From Monilinia fructicola (taxonomy: Eukaryota; Ascomycota; Leotiomycetes; Helotiales; Sclerotiniaceae): DNA of 64,000 bases. Made by a program: the position numbers and the translations under genes. The notes beneath the pieces were generated by a model. That model was not told the origin of the DNA. It saw nothing but the letters and a program-made list of their open reading frames with translations, and ran no database searches. Below are positions 1 to 14,295 of this stretch, piece by piece (position 1 is the stretch's first letter; each line of letters begins with the position of its first letter). The stretch spans positions 670,501 to 734,500 of the forward strand of contig VICG01000001.1 of the NCBI GenBank assembly GCA_008692225.1, given 5' to 3'.

Positions 1-65
1 CACAACCAGCAATAACACATCTTCCACCCATTGCCACCAACCAGATCGCTTCACTTGGTTTCAAT

Positions 66-1247
66 ATGGGATTCGGTGCCGGAGCTTCTCGAGCAGAGAG
101 AAAAGCCAAAAGACGCAAGCTCGAAGATTCAATTCCCGATATACCTGATGATCTCGAAACAGAATCCAATACTGACAGCGTTTCGGCGAAGAGAAAAAGG
201 ACGTTAGATGATGATGCGAACGAAGAGCAAATCGTCGATGGAAACGGAGAGATTACCAAGAAGAATAAGGAGTCCAATCACAAATCCAAGAAGACTAAAA
301 CTACTTCGGTCGATATAACTTCACTACCCGTCCAAAATGGAGAGCTGTCTGACATAGCAGAGACTGAGGTTGCTCCCAAAAAGTCTAAGAAGGAAAGAAA
401 AGCAGAGAGGAAAGCTAAAGAGGCTGCTGCGAATGCGACATCCAAGACACAAGATACAGAAACTGCTGCGAAGAAAAACGATCCAGATACTAATGCTGTG
501 GGAGACTCTGATCAAACTACTTCTACAAAGAAGCGTGCAAAGAACAAGAAGCAAGGAGATGGTTCTGGTGCAAATGCAGAAAGCAAGACATCAAGATTCA
601 TCGTTTTTGTTGGTGAGATACTTTGTAGTGAAAGCTCAATAATGTCGTACTCACATAAATTGTTAGGAAACCTACCATTTACTGCCACAACCGCATCAAT
701 AAAAAACCACTTCGCCGCCGTCAAACCCGCCTCGGTTCGTCATCTTACAGAAAAAGGAAACCCGAGTAAATCGAGGGGCTGTGCCTTCCTTGAGTTTGAA
801 GGTTATGATCATATGAAAACTTGTCTAAAGCAATTCCACCAAACCACGTTCAATGATGGTCTCTCGGCACCAAGAAAAGTCAATGTGGAGCTAACGTAGG
901 TGACCTCTATCCTCCCATTACTCGCGCTGCATCTAACTTGTATAAAGTGCCGGAGGCGGTGGGAACACAAAAGACCGCCGCTCAAAAATTAAAGGAAAGA
1001 ATGAGAAACTGAACGAACAGCGCATCAGACAAGCACAAGAAGTATGATATCCCAATTCCCATGGTTCATATTGCTGGATAGGAACAGCTCCCAAACAATA
1101 AGTAATCTTGCTTTACCATATCATGCTAACAAAAGATGGCAGGCCGATAATGCCAAGGTCAGTAAAAGTAAAACGACGGATGTACAGCATGTATTGGCCG
1201 AGGATAGTGGAATCCATCCAAGTAGGAAAGCAAGAATTGGTGGATAG
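66..1247 (+). CDS. NOP6: Nop6-like nucleolar RRM protein, four exons
   Basis: Exons 66-612, 667-895, 948-1041 and 1143-1247 give 324 residues. Introns 613-666, 896-947 and 1042-1142 all start GT and end AG; the last two carry CTAAC branch sites. Intron 1 is 54 bp with no in-frame stop, so an unspliced ORF runs through it and ends falsely at 899. Removing it restores RNP2 as FIVFVGNLPF; RNP1 is RGCAFLEF. The N-terminal half is rich in Lys/Glu/Ser with basic clusters such as KKSKKERKAERKAK. After the single RRM come AGGGGNTKDRRSKIK and the C-terminal IHPSRKARIGG. A basic N-terminus, one RRM and a short basic tail match the fungal Nop6 type (small-subunit ribosome biogenesis, nucleolus). The role is from family knowledge. 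The start is the first ATG of the open frame. Convergent with RAC1. Confidence 0.8.
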
Positions 1248-1677
1248 ACAATGATACCCATTTGCAATGGCACATGAATTGGAGAAGGAGTAGATTACGA
1301 ATCGTCCCAAAGTATTAATGAGATTCAAAATCCATATTTATTTATTCATTACTCCATGCATTTGTCATGACCTATCTACAGAAAAGGAGGTATCCTCGGT
1401 ATCTTCAAGGACGCAATGCTGCACCGATATACGCTGCTGCATCCATATAATGCCAAATTCTACAGCATAGAAACGACGGCATCCATCCATAAATCAGAAA
1501 AAGCTTATTAGTCAACCCAAACCAATTCATTTATCTCGCACCTTACTCCCTTGCAGGCCTTATCCTCCATCTCTGGTTATAGGAGAATTAGGACTACTTC
1601 CAACCATATGATGCATCGACTGTTATGAACCATAGTCTGATATCTGAGATCTCTAAAGATTATTGTTGTATCTTGAA
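1248..1677. other. Convergent 3' intergenic region
   Basis: About 430 bp between the stop codons of the NOP6-like gene (+) and RAC1 (-). It must hold both 3' UTRs. Base composition is normal, unlike the block after 3830. I see no ORF, RNA gene or repeat in it. Confidence 0.6.
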
Positions 1678-2599
<922 letters not shown>

Positions 2600-3299
2600 T
2601 TTCTGATGAATGTGATAATTTCTCGAGGTAATATGTATATCGGCTGGTATATCTGTATATGTACGAGGAAGGATGGATGGATTGATCGGTCGGTGTTTGT
2701 TCTTTTGATTATTATGAGAATGAGTCTGTACTGAATAAAATGATTGTCAGATTTATTGATGATACAATGGAAAGGCAAATAACCAACAGATTTATGCCCA
2801 TCGGTAAATTAACCATGAAGAAGATGATGATGGTGGTGGTGGATTATAAAATGGAGAACATATAAAAGGGAGACGGAGATTTACCTCTTTTTAAGTTGAC
2901 CAGATAATCAGGAGAAGGGACAGTTTCCTTTCAATTGACAAAGTTGTGTGTCGTATTGGCGATGTTTATGAATTGTTTCGAAGTGTTGTTTATTGAAAGA
3001 TTTCGGTCGGTGGTAGTGGTGGTGGCGGGTGCGTGGGTGGGTGGTTGGTCGTTGGTCGTAGTGAACGGTCGAGAGATGATGTTGATGTGGGCAAAAGAGT
3101 AGCAAACGTGCCGATCTTTGGTGATTGTGATTAGCTGCTCGTAGCTTCTTGATGCTTGAGCTTTTGACTTGTTTGTTATATTCTCAAATGCACCTAATTC
3201 CTTCTAGATCGATTGATGGACTTTGATGTGAATGAATCTCTTTTCCTTCCTTCCTGGTGGTTGAGACACGAGACAATGGACAAGAGACAAGCAAAGATA

Positions 3300-3366
3300 G
3301 ATGGAGGGAGGGATGGAGGGAGGGATGGATGGATGGATGGATGGATGGATGGATGGATGAATGGAT
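3300..3366. repeat. (GGAT)n / (GGGA)n microsatellite
   Basis: Alternating GGGA and GGAT tetramers resolve into about nine GGAT units in the RAC1 upstream region. The strand bias is purine-rich on +. Confidence 0.9.
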
Positions 3367-3395
3367 AGAGGAGAAGGCAGTAGTTGGTTGATTGA

Positions 3396-3416
3396 CTGAT
3401 TGATTGATTGATTATT
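3396..3416. repeat. (GATT)n short microsatellite
   Basis: About five GATT/GACT units in tandem, just after the GGAT array. Confidence 0.7.
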
Positions 3417-3445
3417 TAATTACCTTCTGCCTTTCTGTTCTCCGT

Positions 3446-3545
3446 ATGAGTGTTGAGTGTTGAGTGTTCAGTGTTCAATGTTCAACGTTGAATCTTGATC
3501 TTGAATCTGGAATCTGGAATCTTGAGTCTTGAATGTTGATGAGAG
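3446..3545. repeat. Degenerate heptamer/octamer array
   Basis: A tandem of GAGTGTT-like units grades into AATCTTG and AATCTGG units over about 100 bp. The units drift gradually, as expected from slippage followed by point mutation. Confidence 0.65.
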
Positions 3546-3839
3546 AAGTTGAAATAATTAAAATAAAATAAAAAGGCGAAAGGAAAGAAGAAACTTGCTA
3601 TGATCTGTTGTTGATGAGAGACAAAGCATGAAGCCTGAGCGCAGGTAGGCTGTTATGATTGAGTTATATGAAGCAGATCTGTAACTTGTACCCTTAATTA
3701 ACACAATCCTCCCCATTTCATCATGACCTGACTAGTGCTGCTGACATAATGTAAAGCTAAGCCTATATAAGCTTTCGGACGATGATTAGTAAGAAAAGCC
3801 GTTACCTTCGTACTCGAGTAGATGGATATCTTAGATATA

Positions 3840-4130
3840 AAAAGAAGCAAAAATATAAATATAAAAATATATAAAAAATAATATTATGCTAATAGATTAA
3901 TATAATAGTTCGAAGAATTGAAAAAGAAAAAAGAATATAATATATACTATTATATAAAATTAATTTTAAAATATTAGTTTTAAATTATTTTTTAATTAAT
4001 TATAAAAAAGTAAAAATTAAAATTAATTAATTATTAGTAAGTAAAACAAGCCTAGGCTTTCTTATATTAACTATTCGTCCTTGGCTATTAGTGATTTTAA
4101 TTATTTTATTTTAAAATACTAAATAGTAGA
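3840..4130. mobile_element. Degenerate family-B-related element fragment
   Basis: It holds ATTAGTAAGTAAAAC and a downstream ATT/TTA-rich stretch matching in order the core of family B elements (ATTAGTAAGCAAAAAAGC, then AATTATTTT repeats). No end or target duplication could be found. It sits at the boundary with the gene region. Confidence 0.4.
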
Positions 4131-4605
4131 TTATATATATATATAATAGATTCGAAGAATCTTAGTTTATTAATTTATTATATATATAATAATTATTATA
4201 CCTATACTATAAAAGGTTCAAAATATAAAAACACGAACCTTAAATCCTTAATAGCTTATGTAATTGGTTATAAATATTCTACGAAAAATTTAATTAGTTA
4301 AACATTAGTAAGCAAAAAACCTTAATTTTTTAATGCTAATTTTCCGTTCTGCTTTTGAAGCTTAATTATTCTAAGCTTAATTATTCCGATCATTTTAGTC
4401 ATTTCAAAGATGGTTAATTATTTTAGTTATTTTATTTCAGCTTATTTCATTTCGGTTATTCCATTCTGGCTAATCCATTCCGGTCATTCCATTTCGGCCA
4501 TTGCATTTCGACGATTTTATATAGGCCTATTTTATTTCGAAATAATAAATAATAAATAATAAATAATAAATACTAGATAATAGATAATAAATACTAGATA
4601 ATATA
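4131..4605 (+). mobile_element. Family-B-related element with extended left part
   Basis: It runs from GATTCGAAGAATC through ACCTATACTATAAAAGG, AACACGAACC, CATTAGTAAGCAAAAAACC and a CATTTCGGYCATTCC array, to AGGCCTATTTTATTTCGAA. The same order occurs on the minus strand at 24667-24375, where it is less mutated. It ends in AATAAATAAT-type microsatellite. Likely non-autonomous and Mutator-like. Confidence 0.55.
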
Positions 4606-5170
<565 letters not shown>

Positions 5171-5172
5171 TA

Positions 5173-6392
5173 GTATTTATAGGTTAATATATTAGATTTT
5201 CAAAATATATAGAAATTAAAGGAAATAAAATAGTTGATTACTTTATAAATAAAGGAGTATTAAAGTTTATTTAGAATTTAACTCTATTCTTAATATTTAT
5301 AATTAATAAAATAAATATATTCCTTAAAAATCTTTATTTATATATATAATAGATTTGATAACTTAAATATAAGATAAAATTATAATTAAATATTTTAAAT
5401 AAAAACTTTTATATAAATAAAATTCTCTTTAAAATTAAACTTTCTTTAAATCTAACTTTATAAAATATTAATCATTTATTTTATATATAAAAATTTTGCT
5501 TAATATAATATCAAATTTAAATATAAAAATATTAATTTAAAAATGCTTTTATAGTATACTTAAAACTTCTTTACATTTGATACATTATTTAAAAATATTT
5601 TAATACTTTAACAAATAATTTATATAATTATAGATCTTTTTAAATATACTACAAAAAAATTTTAAATACTTTATTTAAGTCTTTTTTAAATTAATAGGAT
5701 TTACAAATTTTTTAAACTTTAGTAAATTTTATTTTAGTATTTATTTCTTATAAATCTTATTTTATTTTTAGTAAATCTTCAACTTTAATAACCTTAATTC
5801 CGTTTTAATATATATATGAAAATCTTTTAGTTTTACTTTTATACTATAGAATTCTATTTTAATATATAAGAGTTTTAACGTTAATGATTTTGATTTTAGT
5901 TTTAATGATTTTCCTATATATAATAATCTTTATTTAATATATATAAATTCAACTTTAATAATACTTTTACAAACCTTAATAACATTTTTATAAACTTTAA
6001 TAATATTTTACTAAACTTTAGTATTTACTTTATTTCTTATAATAATCCTTAAGTCTTTAATTCTTTTATTTACTTATTCTTTTTTTTTATATTCTATACT
6101 TTTTTTTATTTATATTTTTATATTTATTTTAAGATTTTCGTTTATAAATTTTAGGCTTCACACTATAACTTATTGATAATTAAAATATTATATTTTTATT
6201 TAAATAAAATAAAAGAAAAGCAAGAAATCAAATAATATACTCTTTATATACAAAATGCTTTTTATAATCACTTTTAGTTTGATTTTATAGTTTAATATAT
6301 TCTTATACCCTTAACAAGGTTTTAAGGAAGCTTTTGGCTTATTCAATAGGTAAAAAATAAGTACTATTACTATTATTACTACTACTACTAAG
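5173..6392 (+). mobile_element. LINE copy L-a, 3' part with (TAC)n tail
   Basis: It matches the last 1.2 kb of the full-length L-c LINE (13110-14295) throughout, including TTGGCTTATTCAATAGG before the trinucleotide tail at 6360-6392. Riddled with stops and RIP-degraded. Confidence 0.8.
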
Positions 6393-7900
6393 TTATAAAT
6401 ATAATAAAAATAATTAATATATGATAAAAATTTACTTTAAATTAATATTAACTTTATTATTATTGTTGATATTTATAAATAATCTATAATACCTAAAATG
6501 ATAAACTATATCATTTATTTTTCCCTATTCTTTAGATACCTTATAAAAAGGAATTTTAATATTTAATATAATATATTTAAATCTAATGTATTACTAGTAT
6601 TTACTTACTAAAAAGCGAAAATTACTTAGTGGCGTAACTAAATATATTTAACACTATATTTAAACGTTCTTAAAATGGTTTTAAGCGATTTTAGTATTTT
6701 AAAATGACATTAAGCTATTTTAAGCTAATCTCCAAATGGATTAAATCAATAAAATATATTAATATATTTTAAGATATCTTAAAATAACTTAAGATAATTT
6801 AATAATTAAAGATTATATTAAAACTATGTTAAGATTATATTAATACTGTATTAAAACTATAATCCAATTAATTATTATAATATATATAAATTTAAAAAAA
6901 GGAATTATTAAATTATTATTCGTTACTTAATTAAGTATTTAAAATGATCTGTTTGAGAAAAAAAATAATGAAAATAATAATATTAATAATAATAATAATA
7001 TTAATAATAACTTTTTTTTTTTTTTAGAATAGTTTTTAATTATAATTTAAGCTATTTTAAACTATTTTAAATTATATTAAATTATTATAAGCTATTTAAA
7101 AAACGTTCTTAATTCAAATTAAGAATATTTTAATATAATCTTAAATATTATTAAAAGAGCCATAAAGTATATAATGAATATTGAATAATGAAATAGATTT
7201 TATTAATACCTTAAGAAAACCTATTTATCTATATTCTATTAAATATATCTTAAATCTTATATTCTCTAATATTCTTGATATAACTATTTATAATTATAAA
7301 AACCTATATATAAAATTGAATTATAAAACCCAGATTATAATTTCATTCAATTAAAGTATTTATATATTTAACTAATATTATTTTGAAATTATTAAAAATA
7401 ACTTAAAAATTTTTAGAACTTTATATACATTAATATTATTAAGTTCCTAAATTTAAATAATCTTTAAAATTGAAATAACATAAAAGGTTTTATTATCTAA
7501 TTTATTTTTATCTTTAATTCTATTATATATATAATTAATAAATCAAATAAAAATAAATAATACTTTGCTTTATAATCAAATATAAAATCAAGGTTTAATC
7601 ACTTTGTAAAATTAGGGAACTGTATAATATAATTTATAAGGTTAAAAAAACTATTCAAAGAATATAATTAATAATATTAAGAATAATTAAGATTTATATT
7701 AAATCATTGATTAATATAAAATAAATTATAATATTAAAGCTTTTTTTTAATAATTAAAAGAATTATTATAGAAAAAATTATAGCTAAAACTGAAATATTG
7801 TAATCTAAAGTTTTAAATAGATTTAATATAATTAATAATCTAAATTATAATTTATTAAAAGATTAATAAAGTTTCAATATAGTTTTATAATCTATTTTAA
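6393..7900 (+). mobile_element. LINE copy L-b, segment 1 (endonuclease to RT start)
   Basis: It matches 10110-11090 of L-c: the C-terminal part of the AP endonuclease and the linker before the RT. Family A copy b interrupts it at 6625-7167. At 7886-7900 it carries TATAATCTATTTTAA, repeated at 14296-14310, where L-b resumes after the L-c insertion. L-b is the oldest datable host in this window. Confidence 0.8.
6625..7167 (+). mobile_element. Family A element (copy b), internally deleted
   Basis: Flanked by TA on both sides (6623-6624, 7168-7169). The start is CTTAGTGGCG and the end GCCATAAAG. The hairpin and the GGTTAGTGAGTTATTGC block are missing after the AAT run at about 7010. Removing the element restores LINE sequence matching 10310-10340. 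Confidence 0.85.
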
Positions 7901-10900
7901 CACAAGCCTACACAACAATCCAAAACAACGGTATCTTTGTACTTTTGCTTTAAATACAGCTTATTTATAGCCTTAATTGTTTTATAATATTAGTTATATT
8001 ATCCTTATATAATAAAATAGTAGTATTAAATAAAGAAAACACTTTTATACGATTTTTTTTAACTCTTAACTTTATAAGTTTATTAAAGCTTTAATTATTA
8101 TCCACTTTTGTATAATAAACTATAAAAAGATTACATAAAAAAAGATTCAGAATAGATTCATAGTTTTCTTTCTTTTTCAATTTAGGCAACAACTAGCTTA
8201 TTAATAACTTTATTACAAATACTATTAATAACCATTTCGTAATATTCAAACATAATTAAAAATAACTCTACAATATTATTGTAGAATTTATATTTATAAT
8301 TAATACTTTTGTAACTATATATAACAATGCACTTGCAAAACGTAAAATCGCCTTTAAAGTCTTTCAAAAAATCATTAACTTTTTTTTTTACTTTAATATT
8401 TATAAAAAACTAATGCAACAATTTTCATATTTATTTATCTTCGTAATTAATATTTTAAAAATACTTTTTTTTATTTTCCTAAATTAACATTTTTTACAAA
8501 TATAACAAAATTATTTTTAGGGTTTAATTATAATTTATAGGGTTTTAAAAACAAAAATATATAAAACAACCCCAAATTTAGCAATATTTCTTTTAATTCC
8601 AACTTTTATAATTTCTACACTACAATTATATTTATAAAGTTTATTAAATCTATAATTTTTTTATTGATTTTAACTATAAATATTTTATGTTTTAATTAAA
8701 TATAAGCTTTAAGCCTTTTTTAATTGTTTAAAGTTTTTTATAATCTAATAAAGTTTTTTCAAATAAATTAACAATCTTATCTTAACTTTAATCCCTTTTA
8801 TTATACTTATTATTATTGATTAAATAATTATATTAAACGATTTTTTAATTTATAATCTTTTATTTACTTAAAAAAATATTAAGATTATTAAAAGAATATT
8901 AAAAATTATTTTATTTAATATTTCAGTTATTTAGTACAATTATACTATTATTAAATATATTTATTTTATTTTATAATTTGATAAAAGAAATTATATAAAC
9001 GGATATTAGCCTTGTCTTTAAAAAGGCTATTATCTAAACGTAATACAAACTAATCAGTATTAGGCTTTTTAGGTATAGTGCTAATCTTAAAATTGGTAAA
9101 ATAATATGGATTATTTTATTTATTAAATCTATCAAAACATTTAAACTCTTTAATATTAGTGATTTATTAAAGGTGATTACAAAGAAAACTACTATTAACT
9201 ATCACAATCCAGGCTACCAGGACTACTATAATCCAACTAAATGCATTTGTTATGCTAGATGTATATACTGTAATATACAAATAAACTAATATTAAAGATC
9301 CTTTAGTGCTAACTGCATTAATTTATTATAATATATTAATTGTTATAAACTTTTTATTATAAATTATAATAATTACTTTGTTATTTTTAAATGAATAAAT
9401 AAAAAGTATATTAAACCTACTAAAAAAAAGCTTGATCAAATTTGCAAGTATAGTAAAACTATTTTTAAAGCGATTAACATTTTTATTTTTATTCTTGTAA
9501 TTTTAAAGACCATTTTAGCTATATAAAATAAAACTATAGTTAGTTTTAAATGTAAATATAATTCTATTGTAATAGTATATAAAAACATTAGTTTAATTTT
9601 TAAAATACTTTTAATTAAACCTTTTAAAGCTAAAAATATTATGTATAAAAAAATTTATTTAATTATTTTATTAAATAATCATAAAGCTATAATTGCTATA
9701 GAAATCTTAAAATTTAAGTTTAATATTTTTATAAAGGAAAAGATTAATAAATTAATTATCTTTACTCCCCCTTTATATTAAAATAATATAAATAGAATTA
9801 TAATCCTTATCATTTTCAATAGATTTAGCTTTAAAACTTATAAATTAATTAAGTTAATATTAATAAAGAAAACTTTATTTATATAATCTTTTTTATAAAT
9901 ATTATATATATAGAAAATAGATGTTATATACATTTAGGAATTTTGGATATATATTAATATATGTATTCAAAATTATCTAAAGTATAATTGTTATATTCCA
10001 ATTAATTTCTGGAAATTCTTAATCCTTAAAAATATTGAAAATTCTTGCCCCTAAGTTATAATTTATGTTCAAAAAAATATTAAATTATGTATACAATAGA
10101 AATAATCGATATATAACAGGGATTTGTTTTAAATTAATATTAATTTTATTATTATTTTCAATATTTATAAATAATTTATAATATTTAAATTTATAAACTA
10201 AAGTGATTAATTATATTATTTATTTTTCTTTGTTTTTTTAAATGCTTTATAAAAAGGGATTTTAACGTTTAATATAATATGTTTGAATTTAATGTTTTAT
10301 TTATTTATTAAAAAGCAGAAATTATATAATAAATATTAAATAACAGAATAGATTTTATTAATATTTTAAAAAAGTTTATTTATTTTATTAAATATATTCT
10401 AAATTTTATATTTTTTAATATTCATTTTATAATTATTAATATTTATAAAAACTTATATATAGGGTTGGATTATAAAACCTAAATTATAATTTTATTTAAT
10501 TAAAATACTTGTATATTTGATTAATATTATTATAGGGTTATTAAAAATAATTTAGAAAAGTTTTTAAACCTTATATATATTAATATTACTAAATTTTCCA
10601 AATTTAAATAATCTTTAAAACTAGAATAATATTAAAGCTTTTTATTATTTAATTTATTATTATTTTTGATTTTATTTATATATATAATTAATAAATCAAA
10701 TAAGAATATAAAATACTTTGCATTATAGTAATAAACCTTAGAATACAAAATAGTATATTAGATTTATTTTGTAATTAAATATATAATTAAGATTTAATTA
10801 TTTTCCAAAACCAAAAAATTCTATAATATAGTTTGTAAGGCTAAAAAGAACTATTGTAGGAATATAATTAATAAAGTTAAAAAATAACAAAGATCTATAA

Positions 10901-13900
10901 TTAATACAAATTAAATTATAATTTTAAAGCTTTTTTTTTGATAATTAACAAAATTATAATTAAGAATATAATAATTAAAATTAAAAATATTATAGTTTAA
11001 AGTTTTTAACAAATTTAATATAATTAATAATTTAAATTATAATTTATTAATAAATTGATAAAGCTTTTAATACATTTTTTTAATTTATCTTAATGTTTTT
11101 AAAAAAAAGTTAAAAGAAATATTATTAATATTTTTAATATTTTATTGAAGATTAATTAGATTATAGTTTAATTATTTAAAATCTATTAAAGTTTGGTTAA
11201 ATATATATTTTATAGTTTTATATAATAAATATTTTAACCTCAAATTTTTTTTATAAATATATAAAACTAATTAAAATAATTATATTCTCCAAAATTAACA
11301 AAATTAATAAAACCTTTATTCATTTTTAATATTTTATTACATTTATTTTATATATCTCTAAAAGTTTTAAATAGATTATTATTAAATGTTTAATCTGAAT
11401 TATTTTTATATTAAAAATTCTTAGTTTATAATATAATAAAATCCTTTTTAAAAAGATTTACTATAGATTTAATAATTAATTTTATATATAATATAAAGAT
11501 GACTATAATACAAAGTTTAAAAATTATAATAATTATATTAGATATTTAAAAGGCCTTTAATATACTTCTTAAAAAGCGTTTATTAATTCAAATAATAATA
11601 TAAGATTAACTTTTAATATTTCTAAAACTAATTAATTCATTTTTAACAAATAAATATATAAAAATGTATTTAAAAAAACTTAATTACTTTAAATTATTAA
11701 ATCATTTATAGCACTTTCCAAAACTTATTACTATCTTCTATATTGTATATATTGTATTTAATTAAATTATTATTTTAAGATATTATTTATTGATTTAGAT
11801 ATATAAATAATATATATTTATTTATAATCTTAACATTGTTAATCATTAATATTTATATTCTCTCCTAAAAAATCAGAAATATTATATATTAAAGCATTTA
11901 AAACAAAATTGCTTTTACTTTAAAAAAATTAAAAATAATCTATTTTACTAAAAGATAAAACACTTAAATATTATTATACAGAATAAATAATAATTTTATT
12001 ATTAATTTTATTATGATAATATTAAAAAAAAACAAATAATTTGTTTTATACTAGTTAAAAGTATAATTTAATAAAAAAATGATTTTTCGAAGATATGTAA
12101 AGGAATAAGTTACACAAGCCTATTTCGTTTTACATTATATTAAAAGTTTAGCAAAGATAATAAATAATTTATTAGTTTTAATATTTAAAAAAATTATTAT
12201 TACTTACATTATTCCTTTTTTAACTTACAATATAAAAATTTAATATACAAAATATATAAAACCTCTTTAAACTTTTTTAATCCAATTAAAACCTAATTAT
12301 TAATATACAATTTAAATAATATATAAATTTGTTTAATAAAATATTTACTTTAATACTTTATAAAGTTTTATTAATTTAAAAAATTATTTTTAATATTATT
12401 TTTTTTATAATATTAAATTATCCTTTATAAAAGCTATATTTAAAAAAATTAAATTTTAATTTATATTTTAAATATAAATAATTAATATATTTAATATAAA
12501 GGGTTATACATAAGTTTTAATTTACTATTAATTCATTAAATCTTAATATTAATAATTATTAAAGATTATAAAATAAGTTTGTAATAAATATTTAAAACTA
12601 AAATCCAGCGTTTAATACATATATTCCCGATAATCTTTAAACTAACTTTTTAACCATTACATTTTATATAAAATTGTTAAACAAACCCAACAAAAAGGAT
12701 TAATAAAAAAACTATTATTGTAGCCTTTAAAGCCTAATAAAATTTACTCTTTTCAATTAATATTATTATATTCTTAAATAGCTTAAAATAATATATTAAA
12801 AATTATAAATATATAGGATATAACTACACGATTTACCAAAACGGTACACAAATAGACTCCAAATATAAATCGATTAACTCTATATTATATATTTTTAATA
12901 CAAAAATTATAAATACTTAAAAAAGACTTTAATATATAATAAAAATATTATTAAATATTAATTTATAATAGTTTTAATTATATATAAATAATACTTTAAT
13001 AATATAATACCTATAAATTAATATATTAAACTCTTTTATAATAGATCTTTTATGAATATTAGAATATAATATAGGTTTATAATATTAATATTAAATAATT
13101 ACCAAAATATATAAGAAATTAAAAGGAATAAAACAATAAACTGTTTTATAAATAAAAGGGTATTAAAATTTATATAAAATTTAAATTCATTTTTAATACC
13201 TATAATTAATAAAATAAATACACTTTTTAAAGATTTCCACTTAATTGTATAATAAATTTAATAGTTTAAATACAAAATAAAATTATCTTTAAATTATTTT
13301 AAATAAAAGCTTTTATACAAAATAGGATTCTTTTTTTGAACTAAATCTTCTTTAAACCTAACTCTATAAAATATTAATTATCCGATTTATATATAAAGAT
13401 TTTATTTAATATATTATTTAAATTTATGTATAAAGATACTAATTTTAAATACTTTTGTAATATATTTAAATTCCTTCTACATTTAATATATTACCTAAAA
13501 ACACTCCAGTATTTTAACAAATAATTAATATAACTTTTAGATTTTTTTTTAAGTATATTTTGGAAAAAGTTTTAAATACTTAATTTAACTTTTCTTCAAA
13601 TTAATGGAGTTTACAAACTTTCTGGATTTCATTAAATTCTATTTTAATATTTATCTCTAATAAAGTTTATTTTACTCTTAATAAACCTTTAACTTTAATA
13701 GCTTTAACTTTACTTTAATATATATTAAAATCTTTTAGCTTTATTCTTTTTATATTATAAAATTCTATTTTAATATATAAGAGTTTTAACTTTAATAATT
13801 CTGGTTTTAATATTAATAATTTAAAATTTTAAACCTTAATAACTCCTTAATATATATTTAGTATATACAAATTCAATCTTAATAATACTTTTATAAATCT

Positions 13901-14295
13901 TAATAATACTTTACTAAACTTTGATATTTATTTTATTTTTTATAATAATTTTTAGATTTTTAGTTTTTTATTTATTTGTTTTTTTTTTTTATTATACTTT
14001 ATAATTTTTTTTATTTACATTTTTATATTTATTTTTAGATTTTTGTTTATAAACTTTAGATTTTATATTATAATTTATTAATAATTAAATATTATTAATA
14101 TTATATTTTTGTTTTAAATGAAATAAAAAAGAAATAATAAATTAAATATTATACTTTTTATATATAAAACGTTTTTTACAATTATTTTTAGTTTAATTTT
14201 ATAATTTAATGTATTTTTATACCTTTAGAGAGGTTTTAAAAAGGCTTTCAGCCTATTCAACGGATGAAAATAAATACTACTACTACTACTACTAC
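7901..14295 (+). mobile_element. Full-length LINE L-c (Tad1-like), RIP-degraded
   Basis: A 6395-bp uninterrupted insertion bounded by the 15-bp TSD TATAATCTATTTTAA (7886-7900, 14296-14310). The 5' end is CACAAGCCTACACAACAATC and the 3' end a (TAC)n tail. Reading through stops on +, ORF1 shows Cys clusters near 9190-9400 (CICYARCIYC, then NCINL and INCY), the knuckle pattern of fungal LINE gag proteins. An AP-endonuclease-like stretch follows near 9920 (DVIYI*EFW, the QEPW region) to about 10150. RT motif A is near 11538 (LDI*KAFN) and the catalytic box near 11802 reads YINN instead of Y-x-D-D, as expected from GAT-to-AAT RIP changes. The C-terminal region and 3' UTR run to 14295. Clade placement is inference. 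Confidence 0.85.

Larger units (their letters stand above)
2600..3829 (-). promoter_or_regulatory. RAC1 upstream region (5' UTR and promoter)
   Basis: About 1.2 kb of normal-composition DNA between the RAC1 start and the AT block. It holds a G/T-rich tract at 3001-3060, simple repeats at 3300-3545, and no convincing coding sequence. Several short ORFs on both strands show no protein character. No clear core promoter element is oriented towards RAC1. The AT block starts within about 50 bp of 3830, so the whole regulatory region is confined here. Confidence 0.5.

Noticed and set aside
66..899. 277-residue single-exon reading of the Nop6-like gene
   Set aside because: It retains intron 1 inside the RRM and stops within intron 2; splicing gives a better RRM and the conserved C-terminus.
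2855..2870. TATAAAAG motif as the RAC1 TATA box
   Set aside because: It points to the plus strand, away from RAC1, and lies in an AT-rich leader; not supported.
8182..8367. 61-residue minus-strand ORF in the LINE 5' region
   Set aside because: Related readings occur in other copies (27240-27400, 52800-53000), but these are antisense to LINE ORF1 and stops differ between copies, so conservation is that of the LINE itself.
7901..14295. LTR retrotransposon
   Set aside because: No long terminal repeats; a simple-repeat tail, 5' truncation of a sister copy and variable TSD length indicate a non-LTR element.
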